Shown in pieces: positions 7,845-17,800 of a stretch of DNA of 33,328 bases. Each line of letters starts with the position of its first letter. Positions within the stretch are counted from its first letter, which is position 1. Where the stretch lies: assembly GCA_024235755.1 (NCBI GenBank), contig JACKLV010000022.1, positions 1 to 33,328 on the forward strand. Reading direction: 5' to 3'. The notes under the pieces were generated by a model that saw only the letters and a program-made list of their open reading frames with translations, had not been told where the DNA came from and searched no databases. The translations under genes were made by a program, and so were the position numbers. The stretch is from Burkholderiales bacterium (GTDB lineage: Bacteria > Pseudomonadota > Gammaproteobacteria > Burkholderiales > Nitrosomonadaceae).

Positions 7845-8999
7845 ATGAATTCAGACACAGATATCACTGCCCGTCAGCAGCGCTACCGGGATATCCGCAA
7901 AGTCACGCTGGTTGGCTCTGTCATCGATTTTTTGCTGGGTGTAGTTAAGGTAATCATCGGTTGGTTGGCAAATTCGCAGGCGCTGATTGCGGATGGTATT
8001 CATTCCTTCTCTGATCTATTTACAGATTTTTTCGTATTGTACGCCGCCAAGCATGCGCATAAAGCAGCAGATGAAACGCATCCTTACGGGCATGGCCGTA
8101 TTGAGACACTCGCAACGGTCGCGCTGGGGATTGTGTTGATGGTGGTTGCCTGCGGAGTCGCCTATAGCTCCATTCTCAGACTAAATGAATCGGAGAACCT
8201 GTCAGTGCCTGGTGGTTTGGCGTTGGCTGTAGCCATCGCATCCATTATTTCCAAAGAGTGGATCTATCGCTATACCGTGGCAGCCGCACGTCGGTTGCGG
8301 TCAGATATGTTAATGGCGAATGCGTGGCATAGTCGCTCAGATGCGATTTCTTCAGTTGTTGTCATGTTGGGGATTGCAGGTGCTATGTATGGTCATCCGT
8401 ATCTGGATTCGGTAGCCGCAGTGGCTGTTGCGGTGATGATTGCTAAAATCGGTTTTGATCTGGTCCGTTCCAGCTCGCTGGAATTGATCGATACGGCATT
8501 GGACCGCGAGGAGGTCAACGCCATCAGCAAACATATTTTTGACGTGAAGGGTGTGCGCTCGATGCATATGCTGCGTTCAAGAAAAAGCGCCGGCAATGCT
8601 ATCATTGATGTACACATACAGGTTGATCCGCTGCTCAGCGTTTCAGAAGGACACCAAATCGGCGAAGCTGTTCGCAGGCGATTGCTTGATGTGATTGATG
8701 TCGTTTCGGATGTGACTGTGCATATTGACCCAGAAGACGACGAATCCGGTTTGCCGTGTAATGATTTGCCGAATCGGGAACATATCATCAAGGCGCTGAA
8801 ACAATGCTGGCCGCATTTGCCTGTGCCAGCCATTGAAAAAGTAACGCTGCATTATCTGTCAGGCGAAATACAGATTGAACTGGATTTGCCGCTTTCGATC
8901 CTGCGCGATACACAGGAAGCTCATGAATTAGTGAATCAGTTAAGACTAGCCTGTGAGTTGCCTTATGTCAGCGATATCCAAGTGCGGTTCAAAGTCTGA
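7845..8999 (+). CDS. Cation diffusion facilitator (Zn-type) with extended C-terminus
   Basis: This 384-residue inner-membrane antiporter belongs to the CDF family and would export divalent metal (most likely Zn, possibly Fe, Co or Cd) from the cytoplasm in exchange for protons. Six helices span about 20-205. The transport site is HxxxD in helix 2 (His53, Asp57) and HxxxD in helix 5 (His162, Asp166), the arrangement typical of zinc members, whereas FieF has DxxxD in helix 2. The usual dimerising cytoplasmic domain (about 215-300) ends with VTVHIDP. About 85 further residues follow, reading like a second copy of that alpha/beta fold (VTLHYLSGEIQIELDL). The gene is convergent with the secreted-protein gene at 9021, with only 21 bp between stops. 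No CzcD-type His-rich loop is present. Confidence 0.88.
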   Translation: MNSDTDITARQQRYRDIRKVTLVGSVIDFLLGVVKVIIGWLANSQALIADGIHSFSDLFTDFFVLYAAKHAHKAADETHPYGHGRIETLATVALGIVLMVVACGVAYSSILRLNESENLSVPGGLALAVAIASIISKEWIYRYTVAAARRLRSDMLMANAWHSRSDAISSVVVMLGIAGAMYGHPYLDSVAAVAVAVMIAKIGFDLVRSSSLELIDTALDREEVNAISKHIFDVKGVRSMHMLRSRKSAGNAIIDVHIQVDPLLSVSEGHQIGEAVRRRLLDVIDVVSDVTVHIDPEDDESGLPCNDLPNREHIIKALKQCWPHLPVPAIEKVTLHYLSGEIQIELDLPLSILRDTQEAHELVNQLRLACELPYVSDIQVRFKV

Positions 9000-9020
9000 A
9001 CTGGCATTTGTTACTTCGCT

Positions 9021-9611
9021 TCAGTCATCATGCTTTCTGCCGCGTCCCCGGTCATGTTTGTCAAGCTTGTGATGTTTGTCGTATCTGTCATGTTTGTCAT
9101 AACCGGAACGGCGGCCTTTGTCATTCTGGCGGTATTTATCGCGGTAATCACGATCGTCTTCATGCCAGTGTGAATCATGCCGTCTGTCCGGATAATGCTT
9201 GCCAGAATCATAATACTGCCTGTTATCATATCGGTGTTGATGGGTGTTATAACGTTGATAATGCGGGATATAAACATCGTTGTACCATCTTTCACGGATA
9301 AAATAGACAGGCCGGTTGCAGGCGTTATATTGATAGCAATAACGGTGCCACAACTTGGCGTGACCGGGCGGCACATGTAAATAAATGGGTTGCTGCCCGA
9401 TATATACCGAAGGCCTTTGAATAATAACCGGCTCTGGGTAGATCAGGTCAGGTACGGGATAGAAATCACCCAGATGAATTTCTCCATAGAATCCGGGCTG
9501 GCCAATTCTGAGTGAAATGCCAAGGTCGGTAGCCATTGTTTGTAGCGGCGCCATAGCGAATATCGCTGCTACAAAAAAGCAGCGTATTGCCTTATGCTTG
9601 ACAAAATGCAT
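9021..9611 (-). CDS. Secreted protein with charged, His/Asp/Tyr-rich tail
   Basis: I do not recognise a named family for this 196-residue protein. It has a signal peptide (hydrophobic core about 10-22, probable cleavage after TMA near 28). A compact N-terminal domain of about 85 residues resembles a small exported module seen in betaproteobacteria (LGISLRIGQPGFYGEIHLGD, then VPPGHAKLWHRYCYQYNACN, with two cysteines that may pair). From about residue 115 on, the chain is a low-complexity run of His, Asp, Arg, Lys and Tyr (units such as YDKHDRYDKHHKLDKHDR). Such tails can bind metal ions or polyanions. The AGGAG site 8 nt before the ATG supports the start. It follows rsgA on the same strand with 14 bp between them, so it could share that transcript. 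Confidence 0.75.
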   Translation of the reverse strand: MHFVKHKAIRCFFVAAIFAMAPLQTMATDLGISLRIGQPGFYGEIHLGDFYPVPDLIYPEPVIIQRPSVYIGQQPIYLHVPPGHAKLWHRYCYQYNACNRPVYFIRERWYNDVYIPHYQRYNTHQHRYDNRQYYDSGKHYPDRRHDSHWHEDDRDYRDKYRQNDKGRRSGYDKHDRYDKHHKLDKHDRGRGRKHDD

Positions 9612-9625
9612 TGTGTTAACTCCTG

Positions 9626-10516
9626 TCAGTTTTTTTGCAGCAATTTCTGATAAAAAACAAGCCGTCTGGTGCTGATTTTACCACTTTCTGCAGCATGTAT
9701 TAACGCGCATCCGGGTTCATTGACATGCCGGCAATTGTGGAATCTGCAATTTCCGATAAAAGGGCGGAACTCGATAAAACACTGCGCCAAATCTTCGTTA
9801 TCGACATGATGAAGTCCGAATGCCTGGATACCTGGTGAATCAATAATGGCGCTCTGGTCGTCAAGATGATAAAGATGCGAATGAGTGGTAGTGTGACAAC
9901 CTGAATCCAATGCCGTTGAAATATCGGCTGTGGCACGCTGCGCGTCTGGAATCAGCGCGTTGAGCAGCGTCGACTTTCCCATACCGGATTGACCGGCGAG
10001 TACGCTTAAGTTCCCTTTGAGAAAAGGCTTCAGCGCCGAAATATTGCGCAGTGCGCTGATTTTAACCAATGGATAACCGATGGATTCGTACAGCGATAAT
10101 GCATTTGCTGCATTCTGTGTCGGTTCGACTAGATCGGTTTTGTTGAGGACTATGATCGCTCGAATATGCTGACTTTCAGCAGCCACTAGACAGCGGTTGA
10201 CAAGTTCTTCGCTGTAACTGGGTACTGCCGCTACAACGATGATAATTTGCGATACATTGGCTGCAATTATTTTTTTCTTGAATGCATCACTTCGGTACAG
10301 CAGAGTTTTGCGTGGTTCTATGGTTTCGATGACGCCCTGTCCGGGTGCTGTTGTCTTGATTGTTGCATGGTCACCACAGGCAACGCCCCCTTTTTTTCCA
10401 CGCATCACGCACGACAGCAGATTACCTTTGCTTGTTTCTACTGTGTAGTGTCTGCCGTAAACGGCAATGATTTGCCCTGTCTGCTGTGAGTCGCCATTTG
10501 AGAAAGACGCGTTCAA
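9626..10516 (-). CDS. rsgA: Ribosome small-subunit-dependent GTPase RsgA
   Basis: RsgA (YjeQ/EngC) is a circularly permuted GTPase that checks and releases late 30S assembly intermediates. The 296-residue protein has an N-terminal OB fold (GQIIAVYGRHYTVET...). The GTPase domain has the permuted motif order G4 NKTD (about 125), then G1 GQSGMGKST (about 175), then G3 DSPG (about 227). A C-terminal zinc finger has the cysteines and histidine of CRFHNCRHVNEPGC. The start is a TTG whose last bases overlap the phhB stop (four shared bases), which indicates translational coupling. The order M48 protease-phhB-rsgA, divergent from orn, is recurrent in betaproteobacteria. The identification is secure. 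Confidence 0.95.
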   Translation of the reverse strand: MNASFSNGDSQQTGQIIAVYGRHYTVETSKGNLLSCVMRGKKGGVACGDHATIKTTAPGQGVIETIEPRKTLLYRSDAFKKKIIAANVSQIIIVVAAVPSYSEELVNRCLVAAESQHIRAIIVLNKTDLVEPTQNAANALSLYESIGYPLVKISALRNISALKPFLKGNLSVLAGQSGMGKSTLLNALIPDAQRATADISTALDSGCHTTTHSHLYHLDDQSAIIDSPGIQAFGLHHVDNEDLAQCFIEFRPFIGNCRFHNCRHVNEPGCALIHAAESGKISTRRLVFYQKLLQKN

Positions 10517-10842
10517 GTGATGAGTAACTGGTCGATTTTAGCAGCGCAAATAAAGTCATTTTCAGATAAGCCGCCGATGGCGTGAGTAGTGTACGTTATC
10601 TCGCAGCGGTTATAGCCGACAATCATGTCTGGATGATGGTCTTCCTGATGTGAAATCCAGGCAGTGGCATTGACAAAAGCCATGGTTTGATAATAGTTCT
10701 TGAAAGTATAAATTTTACTGATCTGTTTTTCCTGCAAATGCCAGCCGTCAAGCTGTTTCAGCAACTCGGCAGCAGCTTCAGCTTCTAGGGGCATGACTCC
10801 CCCTTCGCAAGGCTTGCACTGTTTTGTGGTGAGATCGTTCAT
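10513..10842 (-). CDS. phhB: Pterin-4a-carbinolamine dehydratase
   Basis: This 109-residue protein is a 4a-hydroxytetrahydrobiopterin dehydratase (PCD/DCoH family), which recycles the pterin cofactor after aromatic amino acid hydroxylation and may act on related pterins such as those of the molybdenum cofactor. The catalytic motif EDHHPDMIVGYN is intact, followed by the family pattern VEITYTTHAIGGL-like segment (here CEITYTTHAIGGLSENDF). No phenylalanine hydroxylase is present in this window, so the actual substrate here is open. It overlaps the rsgA start by four bases and lies 27 bp downstream of the M48 protease on the same strand, suggesting one operon. The family call is secure; the physiological partner is not known. 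Confidence 0.9.
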   Translation of the reverse strand: MNDLTTKQCKPCEGGVMPLEAEAAAELLKQLDGWHLQEKQISKIYTFKNYYQTMAFVNATAWISHQEDHHPDMIVGYNRCEITYTTHAIGGLSENDFICAAKIDQLLIT

Positions 10843-10869
10843 GGGCGATATTGTGTAAAAGATGAAAGT

Positions 10870-12126
10870 TTATGATTGCATTTGATTTTGTAAATGGGCT
10901 ACCCGAATCGCGGCCGGTGGATGCGAATCGTAGAAAGACGAATGCAGTGGATCGGGTGTCAGTGTCGCGGCATTATCCTGATAGAGTTTAACTAATGCGC
11001 TAATCAGATAGTCGGCAGAAGAATTTTTCGCCGCGTAAGCATCTGCTTCAAATTCATGCTTGCGTGAATAAATGCTCGAAATAGGATGTAACAAAAAAGT
11101 AAATACCGGCATTACAAGAAAGAATAACAATAACGCCATTGCTGTTTGAGGTACTGAAGTAGCAGTTACGCCCAAGCCTTCATAAAACCAGGATTGATTC
11201 ATCAGGAAACCGAGAAGCCAGAAAAATACCAGACTCAATACGAACGAAAGCGTAATGCGCTTGATGACATGACGATGTTTGAAATGACCAAGTTCGTGAG
11301 CCAGCACTGCTTCAATTTCCTTTGGCTCGAGGCTTGAAAGCAGTGTGTCAAAGAAAACAATGCGCTTGGTTTTGCCAAATCCGGTGAAATAAGCATTGCC
11401 ATGCTTGCTGCGGCGGGAGCCGTCCATTACAAAGAGGCCACTGGATTTGAAGCCGCATTTTTGCATTAATTTCTCGATACGCGTCTTAAGTGTTGCATCT
11501 TCGAGAGGGGTAAATTGGTTAAACATGGGAGCGATCCAGGCTGGATAAATGGCCAGTATAAATAAATTAAAAGTCATCCATGCCGCCCAAGCATAGAGCC
11601 ACCAGTGTTCGCCTGTTTTTTCCATCAACCACAGGATGCAGAATAGCAAGGGCGCCCCCAGCAAGGCCATCAGCAGACCCTGTTTAATCAAGTCGGCGAA
11701 AAACATGCCGGGCGTCATCTTGTTAAAACCGAACTTTTCTTCGATGACGAATGTGCGGTAATAACTCAATGGGATTTCCAGCAGACTCATGATCAGAAAT
11801 GTACTCATGATCAAGGCCATGCCATGAATGATCGGGTCGCCGATCCATCCTGACCAATATTCACTGAGTACATTTAATCCACCGCCCAGTGTCAAAAATA
11901 GCAATATGCCGGCATGCAGAAAAATGCCTGGATAACCAACGCGTGTTTTGGCGCAGGTATACTCGGCCGCCTTGCTGTGATCGGCAAGACTGATTTGACT
12001 GGCGAATTCTTCAGGCACTTTGCTCTGGTGTGCTCGTATATGGCGGATGTGTCGTAACGACAGCCAGATTTGAACCGATACGGTAAGTAATAGGGCAGCA
12101 ATGAAAATCAAAGTAAATGTTTGCAT
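10870..12126 (-). CDS. M48 family integral-membrane metalloprotease (Ste24-like)
   Basis: This 418-residue membrane zinc protease is of the M48A type, as in the CAAX prenyl protease Ste24. Hydrophobic segments occur at about 1-20, 65-85, 100-120, 150-175, 180-200, 295-315 and 325-345. The zinc motif is HELGH in VLAHELGHFKHRH (about 277-281); the third ligand is the Glu in RKHEFEADAYA (about 352). The FNKMTPGMF and SKHGNAYFTGFGKTKRIVFFDTLL segments are typical of the family. Bacteria lack prenylated CAAX substrates of the yeast kind, so membrane-protein quality control is the likely role (inferred). It heads the phhB-rsgA operon and is divergent from orn across a 103-bp gap, which should hold both promoters. 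Confidence 0.9.
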   Translation of the reverse strand: MQTFTLIFIAALLLTVSVQIWLSLRHIRHIRAHQSKVPEEFASQISLADHSKAAEYTCAKTRVGYPGIFLHAGILLFLTLGGGLNVLSEYWSGWIGDPIIHGMALIMSTFLIMSLLEIPLSYYRTFVIEEKFGFNKMTPGMFFADLIKQGLLMALLGAPLLFCILWLMEKTGEHWWLYAWAAWMTFNLFILAIYPAWIAPMFNQFTPLEDATLKTRIEKLMQKCGFKSSGLFVMDGSRRSKHGNAYFTGFGKTKRIVFFDTLLSSLEPKEIEAVLAHELGHFKHRHVIKRITLSFVLSLVFFWLLGFLMNQSWFYEGLGVTATSVPQTAMALLLFFLVMPVFTFLLHPISSIYSRKHEFEADAYAAKNSSADYLISALVKLYQDNAATLTPDPLHSSFYDSHPPAAIRVAHLQNQMQS

Positions 12127-12229
12127 CTTGGTTATTTTTCTAGGTGATCAATAATGAAAGTGACGTCTTGTTACCGTTATGACAAAATAAAACCCATTAC
12201 ATTCATTAATTCCGATTTTTTATTCAATT

Positions 12230-12781
12230 ATGGCACAAGATAACAATAATCATAACCTCATTTGGATTGATATGGAGATGACCGGCCTTGATCCGGATAA
12301 AGATCGTATCATTGAAGTGGCAATTGTAATTACCGACGGGCAGCTTAATATGCTTGCTGAAAGCCCGGTTTTGGTGGTTTCTCAATCGAATACAGTGCTT
12401 GAAGGCATGGATAAATGGAACCAATCGACGCATGCAAAATCGGGCCTGATCAATAAAGTCAAGTCGTCAACGCTGTCCGAGGCGGATGTGGAAATGCAAA
12501 TGCTGACATTCCTGCGGCAACATGTGCCTTCCGGCGCTTCACCCATGTGCGGCAATTCAATTTGTCAGGATCGCCGTTTTATGGCGCGTTGGATGCCTCA
12601 GTTGGAAGCGTATTTCCATTACCGTAATCTAGATGTCAGTACCTTTAAAGAACTTGTCAAACGCTGGAAGCCGGAAATCGCGTCAGGGCTAAAGAAGGAA
12701 GGCAAACATGAAGCTCTGGCGGATATTTATGATTCCATTAACGAACTCAAATATTACAGGCAGCACTTTATCGTGCTATAA
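12230..12781 (+). CDS. orn: Oligoribonuclease
   Basis: Orn is a cytoplasmic 3'-5' exoribonuclease that degrades 2-5 nt RNA fragments and linear dinucleotides such as pGpG, the last step of RNA turnover and of cyclic-di-GMP breakdown. The 183 residues match the usual length of about 181. The DEDDh catalytic residues are visible: Asp14 and Glu16 in IWIDMEMTGLDP, an Asp in CGNSICQDRRF, and His160/Asp165 in GKHEALADI. The ribosome site before the ATG is weak. It is divergent from the M48 protease. The gap 12782-12928 holds a possible promoter for the EF-hand gene (TTGCAG at 12816 and TATTTT at 12840, 18 bp apart). Confidence 0.96.
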   Translation: MAQDNNNHNLIWIDMEMTGLDPDKDRIIEVAIVITDGQLNMLAESPVLVVSQSNTVLEGMDKWNQSTHAKSGLINKVKSSTLSEADVEMQMLTFLRQHVPSGASPMCGNSICQDRRFMARWMPQLEAYFHYRNLDVSTFKELVKRWKPEIASGLKKEGKHEALADIYDSINELKYYRQHFIVL

Positions 12782-12928
12782 CCCCAGCGAGATTGAACGA
12801 TCTTTCATCGATAATTTGCAGCCTGATTTGGCCTCAGCATATTTTGGTCGGCGAGTTATTAATCATAATCCTGAAAGCGTGTTATTATTTTTTAGCTCTA
12901 CAATTATTCAATTTTAAGGAGAATAAAT

Positions 12929-13399
12929 ATGTCCGATCCTAAATCACGTATTTTTGTTTTGGCCGTAGCTGTATTGTTTGCTGCGGCGCTGAGTGCATCG
13001 CCTGTTATTGCACATGGCCCTGGTCATGACGACGATAACGATCACAGTCAATGCGAGCACTGCGAAAAAAAAATATCCAAAATGGATACTGACGGAGATG
13101 GCAAGATCAGCAGAAGAGAATTCATGAAATTTCACGGTGAAAAATTTGATAAACACGATTTAAATAATGATCGCTTTCTGGATATGGATGAGATTCACTG
13201 GATGATGGAAGATATGCATAAGCATATGAAAGATAGCCACCACGGCCATGGCAAAGATCATGATCATGGGCACGGTCATGACAAAGAACATGGTAAAGGC
13301 CATGATCATGATAGTGAAGAAATCGAGAATTCACCGCATGGAAGCCATGGTGAAGCGACACATGACGGTGATGATGAAGAACATGCGCATGATCATTAA
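12929..13399 (+). CDS. Secreted EF-hand protein with long His/Asp-rich tail
   Basis: This 156-residue protein has a signal peptide (hydrophobic 8-24, cleavage likely after VIA at 28). The mature part starts with an acidic His-rich stretch and a CEHC motif (Cys42, Cys45). Two EF-hand loops follow: loop 1 with Asp53, Asp55, Asp57, Ser61 and Glu64, and loop 2 with Asp77, Asn79, Asp81, Asp85 and Glu88. Both have the ligands expected for calcium. From about residue 93 the chain is a low-complexity His/Asp/Gly/Lys tail (units such as HGHDKEHGKGHDHD) suited to Zn, Cu, Ni or Co. AAGGAG lies 8 nt before the ATG. It is convergent with the efflux cassette. A calcium-structured periplasmic metal buffer is a reasonable inference; no named family is recognised beyond the EF-hand. 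Confidence 0.85.
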   Translation: MSDPKSRIFVLAVAVLFAAALSASPVIAHGPGHDDDNDHSQCEHCEKKISKMDTDGDGKISRREFMKFHGEKFDKHDLNNDRFLDMDEIHWMMEDMHKHMKDSHHGHGKDHDHGHGHDKEHGKGHDHDSEEIENSPHGSHGEATHDGDDEEHAHDH

Positions 13400-13439
13400 A
13401 AACCATCTCAAGTGATTAAAAAGTAATCATTGTTCGATA

Positions 13440-13464
13440 ATACCACCGGCTAAGCTGGTGGTAT
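13440..13464. terminator. Hairpin between convergent genes, no U-tract
   Basis: An 8-bp perfect repeat (13440-13447 with 13457-13464), extendable by a G-T and a G-C pair, lies between the EF-hand gene and the czcB-like gene, which converge. No T-run follows on either strand, so it may be a weak or Rho-assisted terminator or an RNA-stabilising hairpin. Confidence 0.4.
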
Positions 13465-13531
13465 GTGACACATTTGATAAGATATGAGGTGTAAAACATG
13501 TGGCTCAGTCTGAACTACTACAAGTAAAGTG

Positions 13532-14821
13532 CTAATGTGTGTGTGACGTTTCGCTTTTGTTCTTTTCTGCAATCAGATAATAGGCGTTGTTCCATGCCAC
13601 TTGGACATTCTCTGAGAATGATTCAACTGGGTTGACTTCTACCCAACCGTCATCAGATAAGCCTGTTATGACTTCAATGGGCTTAAAAACCCATTCCGTT
13701 TTTCCGTGTTCATGATGAGCTTTTGCCGTAAAGACGAAGGATTTTCCTGCTTCCACGACGACAGCGCTCTTCGGTAAGGCAGTGACAGAAGTATTCCCAG
13801 TATGGATTTCACCGAAAATATACATGCCTGGAATCAGAAAATTTTGTTTTTGTTCGATTTCAGCATGCACATGTACTGCTCTTGGTGTTTGCTCAAAATT
13901 CTTTCCAACCGCAAAAATTAACGCAGATAACGTTTTTCCCGGAATAGATTCAACCCTGAACGAAACTTTTTGACCTTCTTTTACCTGTGAAACGTGTTTT
14001 TCAAATACCATGAGGTCTGCGTGTATGTGTTCCAGATTCATAATCATGAATAATGTTGCGTTAGGATCGACAAATTGTCCCAGCTGTATCAGTACCTTTT
14101 CGATATTACCGTCGATCGGACTGACCACAGGTACATTCTGCATAATTTTTCCAGTTCTGACTTTCCCTGTGTCGATATTCAATTGAACTAATTGTGCTTC
14201 ATATCCAGCAACTTCTCCCTTCATTGCCAGAAAATCTGCCTGTGCTTGCTGATAAGCTTTGCCAGAGCCGACCCCTGCTTCGTAGAGGTGCGCTTCACGC
14301 TGGTATTCTTTTTTCAAAAATTGCATTTGATTATAGGCTCGTATATATGAAGCCTGAAGATTCGTCAAATTTGGATGTGAGAGATATGCCAGTATCTGGC
14401 CTTTTTGCACTTTTTCGCCTTCTATCACTTTAATCGCAGTAACATTAGCGCCTAGAATGGCTGTAACAGTAGCTTTATGCTGTGGAAACAAGGCAAGCCT
14501 GCCATTGACTTTTATATTTCCTGTAAGGGATCGTATGGGAATAGTGTCGACCCTGATATTGAGTTTGACACGCTTGGACTCGGATAGATGTACTTCATTG
14601 GTTTCTTTGTGTGCATGCATGACGTGGTCATGCGCCTTCTGTGAATGCTTTGAGTTATCTTTGTTAAAGTGACCATGTTTTTTATGATCGTTATGATCAT
14701 GCCCTGTATGCTTGTCTTCTGCGTGGAAAGTATGGCTGTCATTAGGTTTACCGTTGCAGCCGGAAAAGGCCAGCGTGGCGAGCACCAAAAAAGTAAGCAA
14801 GAACGGATTAAATGGGTTCAT
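13532..14821 (-). CDS. Heavy-metal efflux RND periplasmic adaptor with His-rich N-terminus (czcB-like)
   Basis: This 429-residue membrane-fusion protein links the RND pump to the outer-membrane channel. The export signal ends at FSGC, so Cys22 is probably lipidated; Phe at -3 is uncommon in proteobacterial lipoboxes. A His/Asp/Lys-rich segment follows (about 30-75), likely to bind metal. Next come the lipoyl-like half (VTAILGANVTAIKVIEGEKV), a helical hairpin (about 145-215), the second lipoyl half (VPVVSPIDGNIEKVLIQLGQFV), a beta-barrel domain, and a membrane-proximal domain. The tail ends in HTH. It begins 32 bp after the pump gene and is clearly in the same operon. The wording of the C-terminal part and the lipobox resemble Bacteroidetes adaptors. 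Metal specificity is inferred from the partner pump. Confidence 0.87.
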   Translation of the reverse strand: MNPFNPFLLTFLVLATLAFSGCNGKPNDSHTFHAEDKHTGHDHNDHKKHGHFNKDNSKHSQKAHDHVMHAHKETNEVHLSESKRVKLNIRVDTIPIRSLTGNIKVNGRLALFPQHKATVTAILGANVTAIKVIEGEKVQKGQILAYLSHPNLTNLQASYIRAYNQMQFLKKEYQREAHLYEAGVGSGKAYQQAQADFLAMKGEVAGYEAQLVQLNIDTGKVRTGKIMQNVPVVSPIDGNIEKVLIQLGQFVDPNATLFMIMNLEHIHADLMVFEKHVSQVKEGQKVSFRVESIPGKTLSALIFAVGKNFEQTPRAVHVHAEIEQKQNFLIPGMYIFGEIHTGNTSVTALPKSAVVVEAGKSFVFTAKAHHEHGKTEWVFKPIEVITGLSDDGWVEVNPVESFSENVQVAWNNAYYLIAEKNKSETSHTH

Positions 14822-14853
14822 TTTAATTTGCTCTTTATCGATTGATTTTTCTG

Positions 14854-17800
14854 TCAGTGCAGGGTTTTAAGAAAGTATTCCAATTGATAGCGACTATCCA
14901 GGTAACTACCGAAAGCGTTCCACGAATCAATTTCAATGCGTATTGCTTCGCGCATATTTTGTAAAAATGTGACGTAATCTATCGCGCCTTCTTTATAAGC
15001 GAATAGCGCGCCTTCTTGTTGTTCGCGTGCCATGGGAAGTGCCGTTTCTTGATAGTACCGCCATGAATTCACCCATTTGGTGTATTGTTCACGGATACTC
15101 TGGTAGGTTGTACGCAGTTCTTGCTGCGTTTGTCGGAGATTCTGTGCAGCTATCGATCGTTGAATTTTGGCCGATTGCGATCGCCCCAATTCAGGACCAA
15201 AAAACAGCGGAATCTGAATGCCGGCCTGAAACTGGTGAAAATCACCTGGTTGCCCAGTAATTACTTGTTTGCCGTACCTCAAGTTAAACTTAGGCATAAA
15301 CTGGGCTTTTCTTTCTTGGATAACAGCATCCGCTACATTGATTTGTTGTTTGGAAACGTTCAATAATGGATGATCTTCTATGGAATCAGTCATCGATTCA
15401 AACGGTATATCCAGTTGATCCGTTGGTGTGTCCGGCACGTAAAAGAAAGTATCGGTGGCAAACCATAAATTGAGTCTCTGTAATGCACTCAAATAATCAC
15501 GATAAGCCTGCTCTTTTAAAATTTGTACTTGATTGCCCTGGTTCGATGTCGCCAGGTATTCCAGTCTGGAGGTCGCGCCAACTTCAAGTCTTATACTAGC
15601 TGCCTGTTCGATATCTTTGAAGATTGAGTCTTGCCGCGAGTATACCTGATAATTTTTTTTGGCTGTGTAAGCCATCGCCCAGGCCCGACTGACCTCACGC
15701 TCTACTTCAATAACGGTCAGTCTAAACACGTTCTCAGCTAAAGCAATCTGCTCTTCCTGGAGTTTCAATCTGGGTGCAACGCCAAATATATCAATCTGGC
15801 GTTGCTGTATACCAATTTGGGTATATATTCCTTCTCCATTGCCAATTTCTTCCCCGCCGGTAAAGATTGATGTGTTGCCCAAGTTCCATGCGGTTTTTTT
15901 TAAGACCTCTTGGTTTTCTATGTCCAGTCTGGCTGCTTGTATCTTTGGAAAATTTTTTACGGCCAATTCTTTTGCCTGTTCCAGGTTGATTCTTTGCGGA
16001 TTTTCTACCGATTTGGATTGTGCCTGTACTGTTGTGGCAGTACTCAAAAAAATGAGCATCGCAAACAGTACCAAAGTTTTATTGGTTTTGGTTTTTTGTT
16101 TGTTGCTTGCTTCACTTTCTGCTGGGTTTTTGTTTTTATGATCACGACTTTCAACAATCGTATAAAGTACCGGAAGCATGAACAGCGTAAACAGAACCGA
16201 TGTGAATAGACCGCCAATAACAACTGTCGCAAGCGGATGTTGTACTTCAGAACCTGCCGTTACGGCGAGAGCCATAGGTAAGAATCCGAAAATATCAGTA
16301 AAATCTGCAAGCAGAATTGGTCTCATTCTCTCTTTGGTGCCGATAAGAATGCGTTGCCTGATATGGCTGATACCTTCCGTTTTTAATGTGTTGAATCGAT
16401 CAGTAAGTACCAATCCATCGAGTACAGCAACGCCAAAAACGACGATGAAGCCGATGCCGGCAGAAATACTGAATGGCATATCTCGCAACCATAGGGCGAA
16501 TACACCTCCAATTGTCGCGATGAAAATGCCTAAAAAAAGGATTAGGGACTGAGGAACCGATTTCAAGGCAAAATATAGCATTAAAAAAACTTGGAAAAGT
16601 ACAATTGGGGCTATAATAGCCATTCTGTTTTTGGCGCTTTGCAGGTTTTCGTATTCTCCGCCATAGGTAATGTAATAACCAGGCGGCAAGTCCAGTTCTG
16701 AATCCAGTCTTTGCTGAATATCCCTGACTACGGACTCTACATCGCGCCCACGGGTATTTATACCCACATAGGTTCTTCGATAGACGTTTTCGCGGGATAT
16801 TTGCATGGGACCTTGTATAAAGTCGATATTTGCCAATTCTTGGAGTGGAATCTGATTTCCATTGGGCAGGTCCACGTAGAGATTGCGTAAATCATCAATA
16901 CTTTTTTGGTAGCTCTGGTCAAAGCGTATGACCATTTCAAAACGTTTTTCGCCCTCAAAAACGATACCTGCTACACCACCCGCAAAGGCTGAACTGATAT
17001 ATTCGTTCAGTTTTTCGATGTTCACTTCGTACTGAGCGAGTTTTTCACGGTTATAACGTACGGTCATTTGAGGCAAGCCGGCAATTCTTTCAGGGTTGAC
17101 ATCACCGACACCCGGAATGCTCTGAATAATTTGGGTCATTTGTTCGGCTTTTTGCGTCAGAATTTCAATATCTTCACCATAAAGTTTTACAGCTACATCT
17201 TCACGGATGCCGGTTAAGAGTTCATTGAAGCGCAGCTCAACCGGTTGACTGAAAACCAGATTCACACCAATCAGTTCGTTATCGAGCGTTGATTTTATCT
17301 TTTCAATAAGCACATCCTTTGAATCAGCAGAAGTCCATAGGCTGATATCTTTTTCCAAAATAATGAACATATCGGCGATATCCATTGGCATTGGGTCAGT
17401 TGGAATATCTGCCACACCAATTCGGGCTAACACGGTTTTAATTTCCGGGAAGTTTTCCAGCAAAATTTTTTCTATTTGATTGGAAGTTTCAATGGCTTCA
17501 TCGAGACTGCTTCCTTGCCTGATCAATGCCTGCATCGCAATGTCACCTTCATCCAGTTGAGGGATGAACTCGCCGCCCATTCTGGAAAAAATAAAAATGG
17601 CTGTGCAGCTCAGTGATACTGCAACAATAATGACGGTTGTTTTATGTCGCAATGCGCTCTTGAGTAGTGGGCGATATGCGTGATAGATCCCGTTTATTAT
17701 TCTGTCACCAAATTTTTCAAAGAATTTACCCGTTTTTTCACTCCAACTATCCTTATTTTTAGACGGTTTTAAAAATAAGGCGGACATCATCGGAACATAT

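Noticed and set aside
9011..9376. Long antisense-frame reading rich in Met, Ile and Thr over the charged-tail secreted gene
   Set aside because: A shadow of the repetitive codons of the real gene at 9021-9611, without a ribosome site or plausible protein composition.
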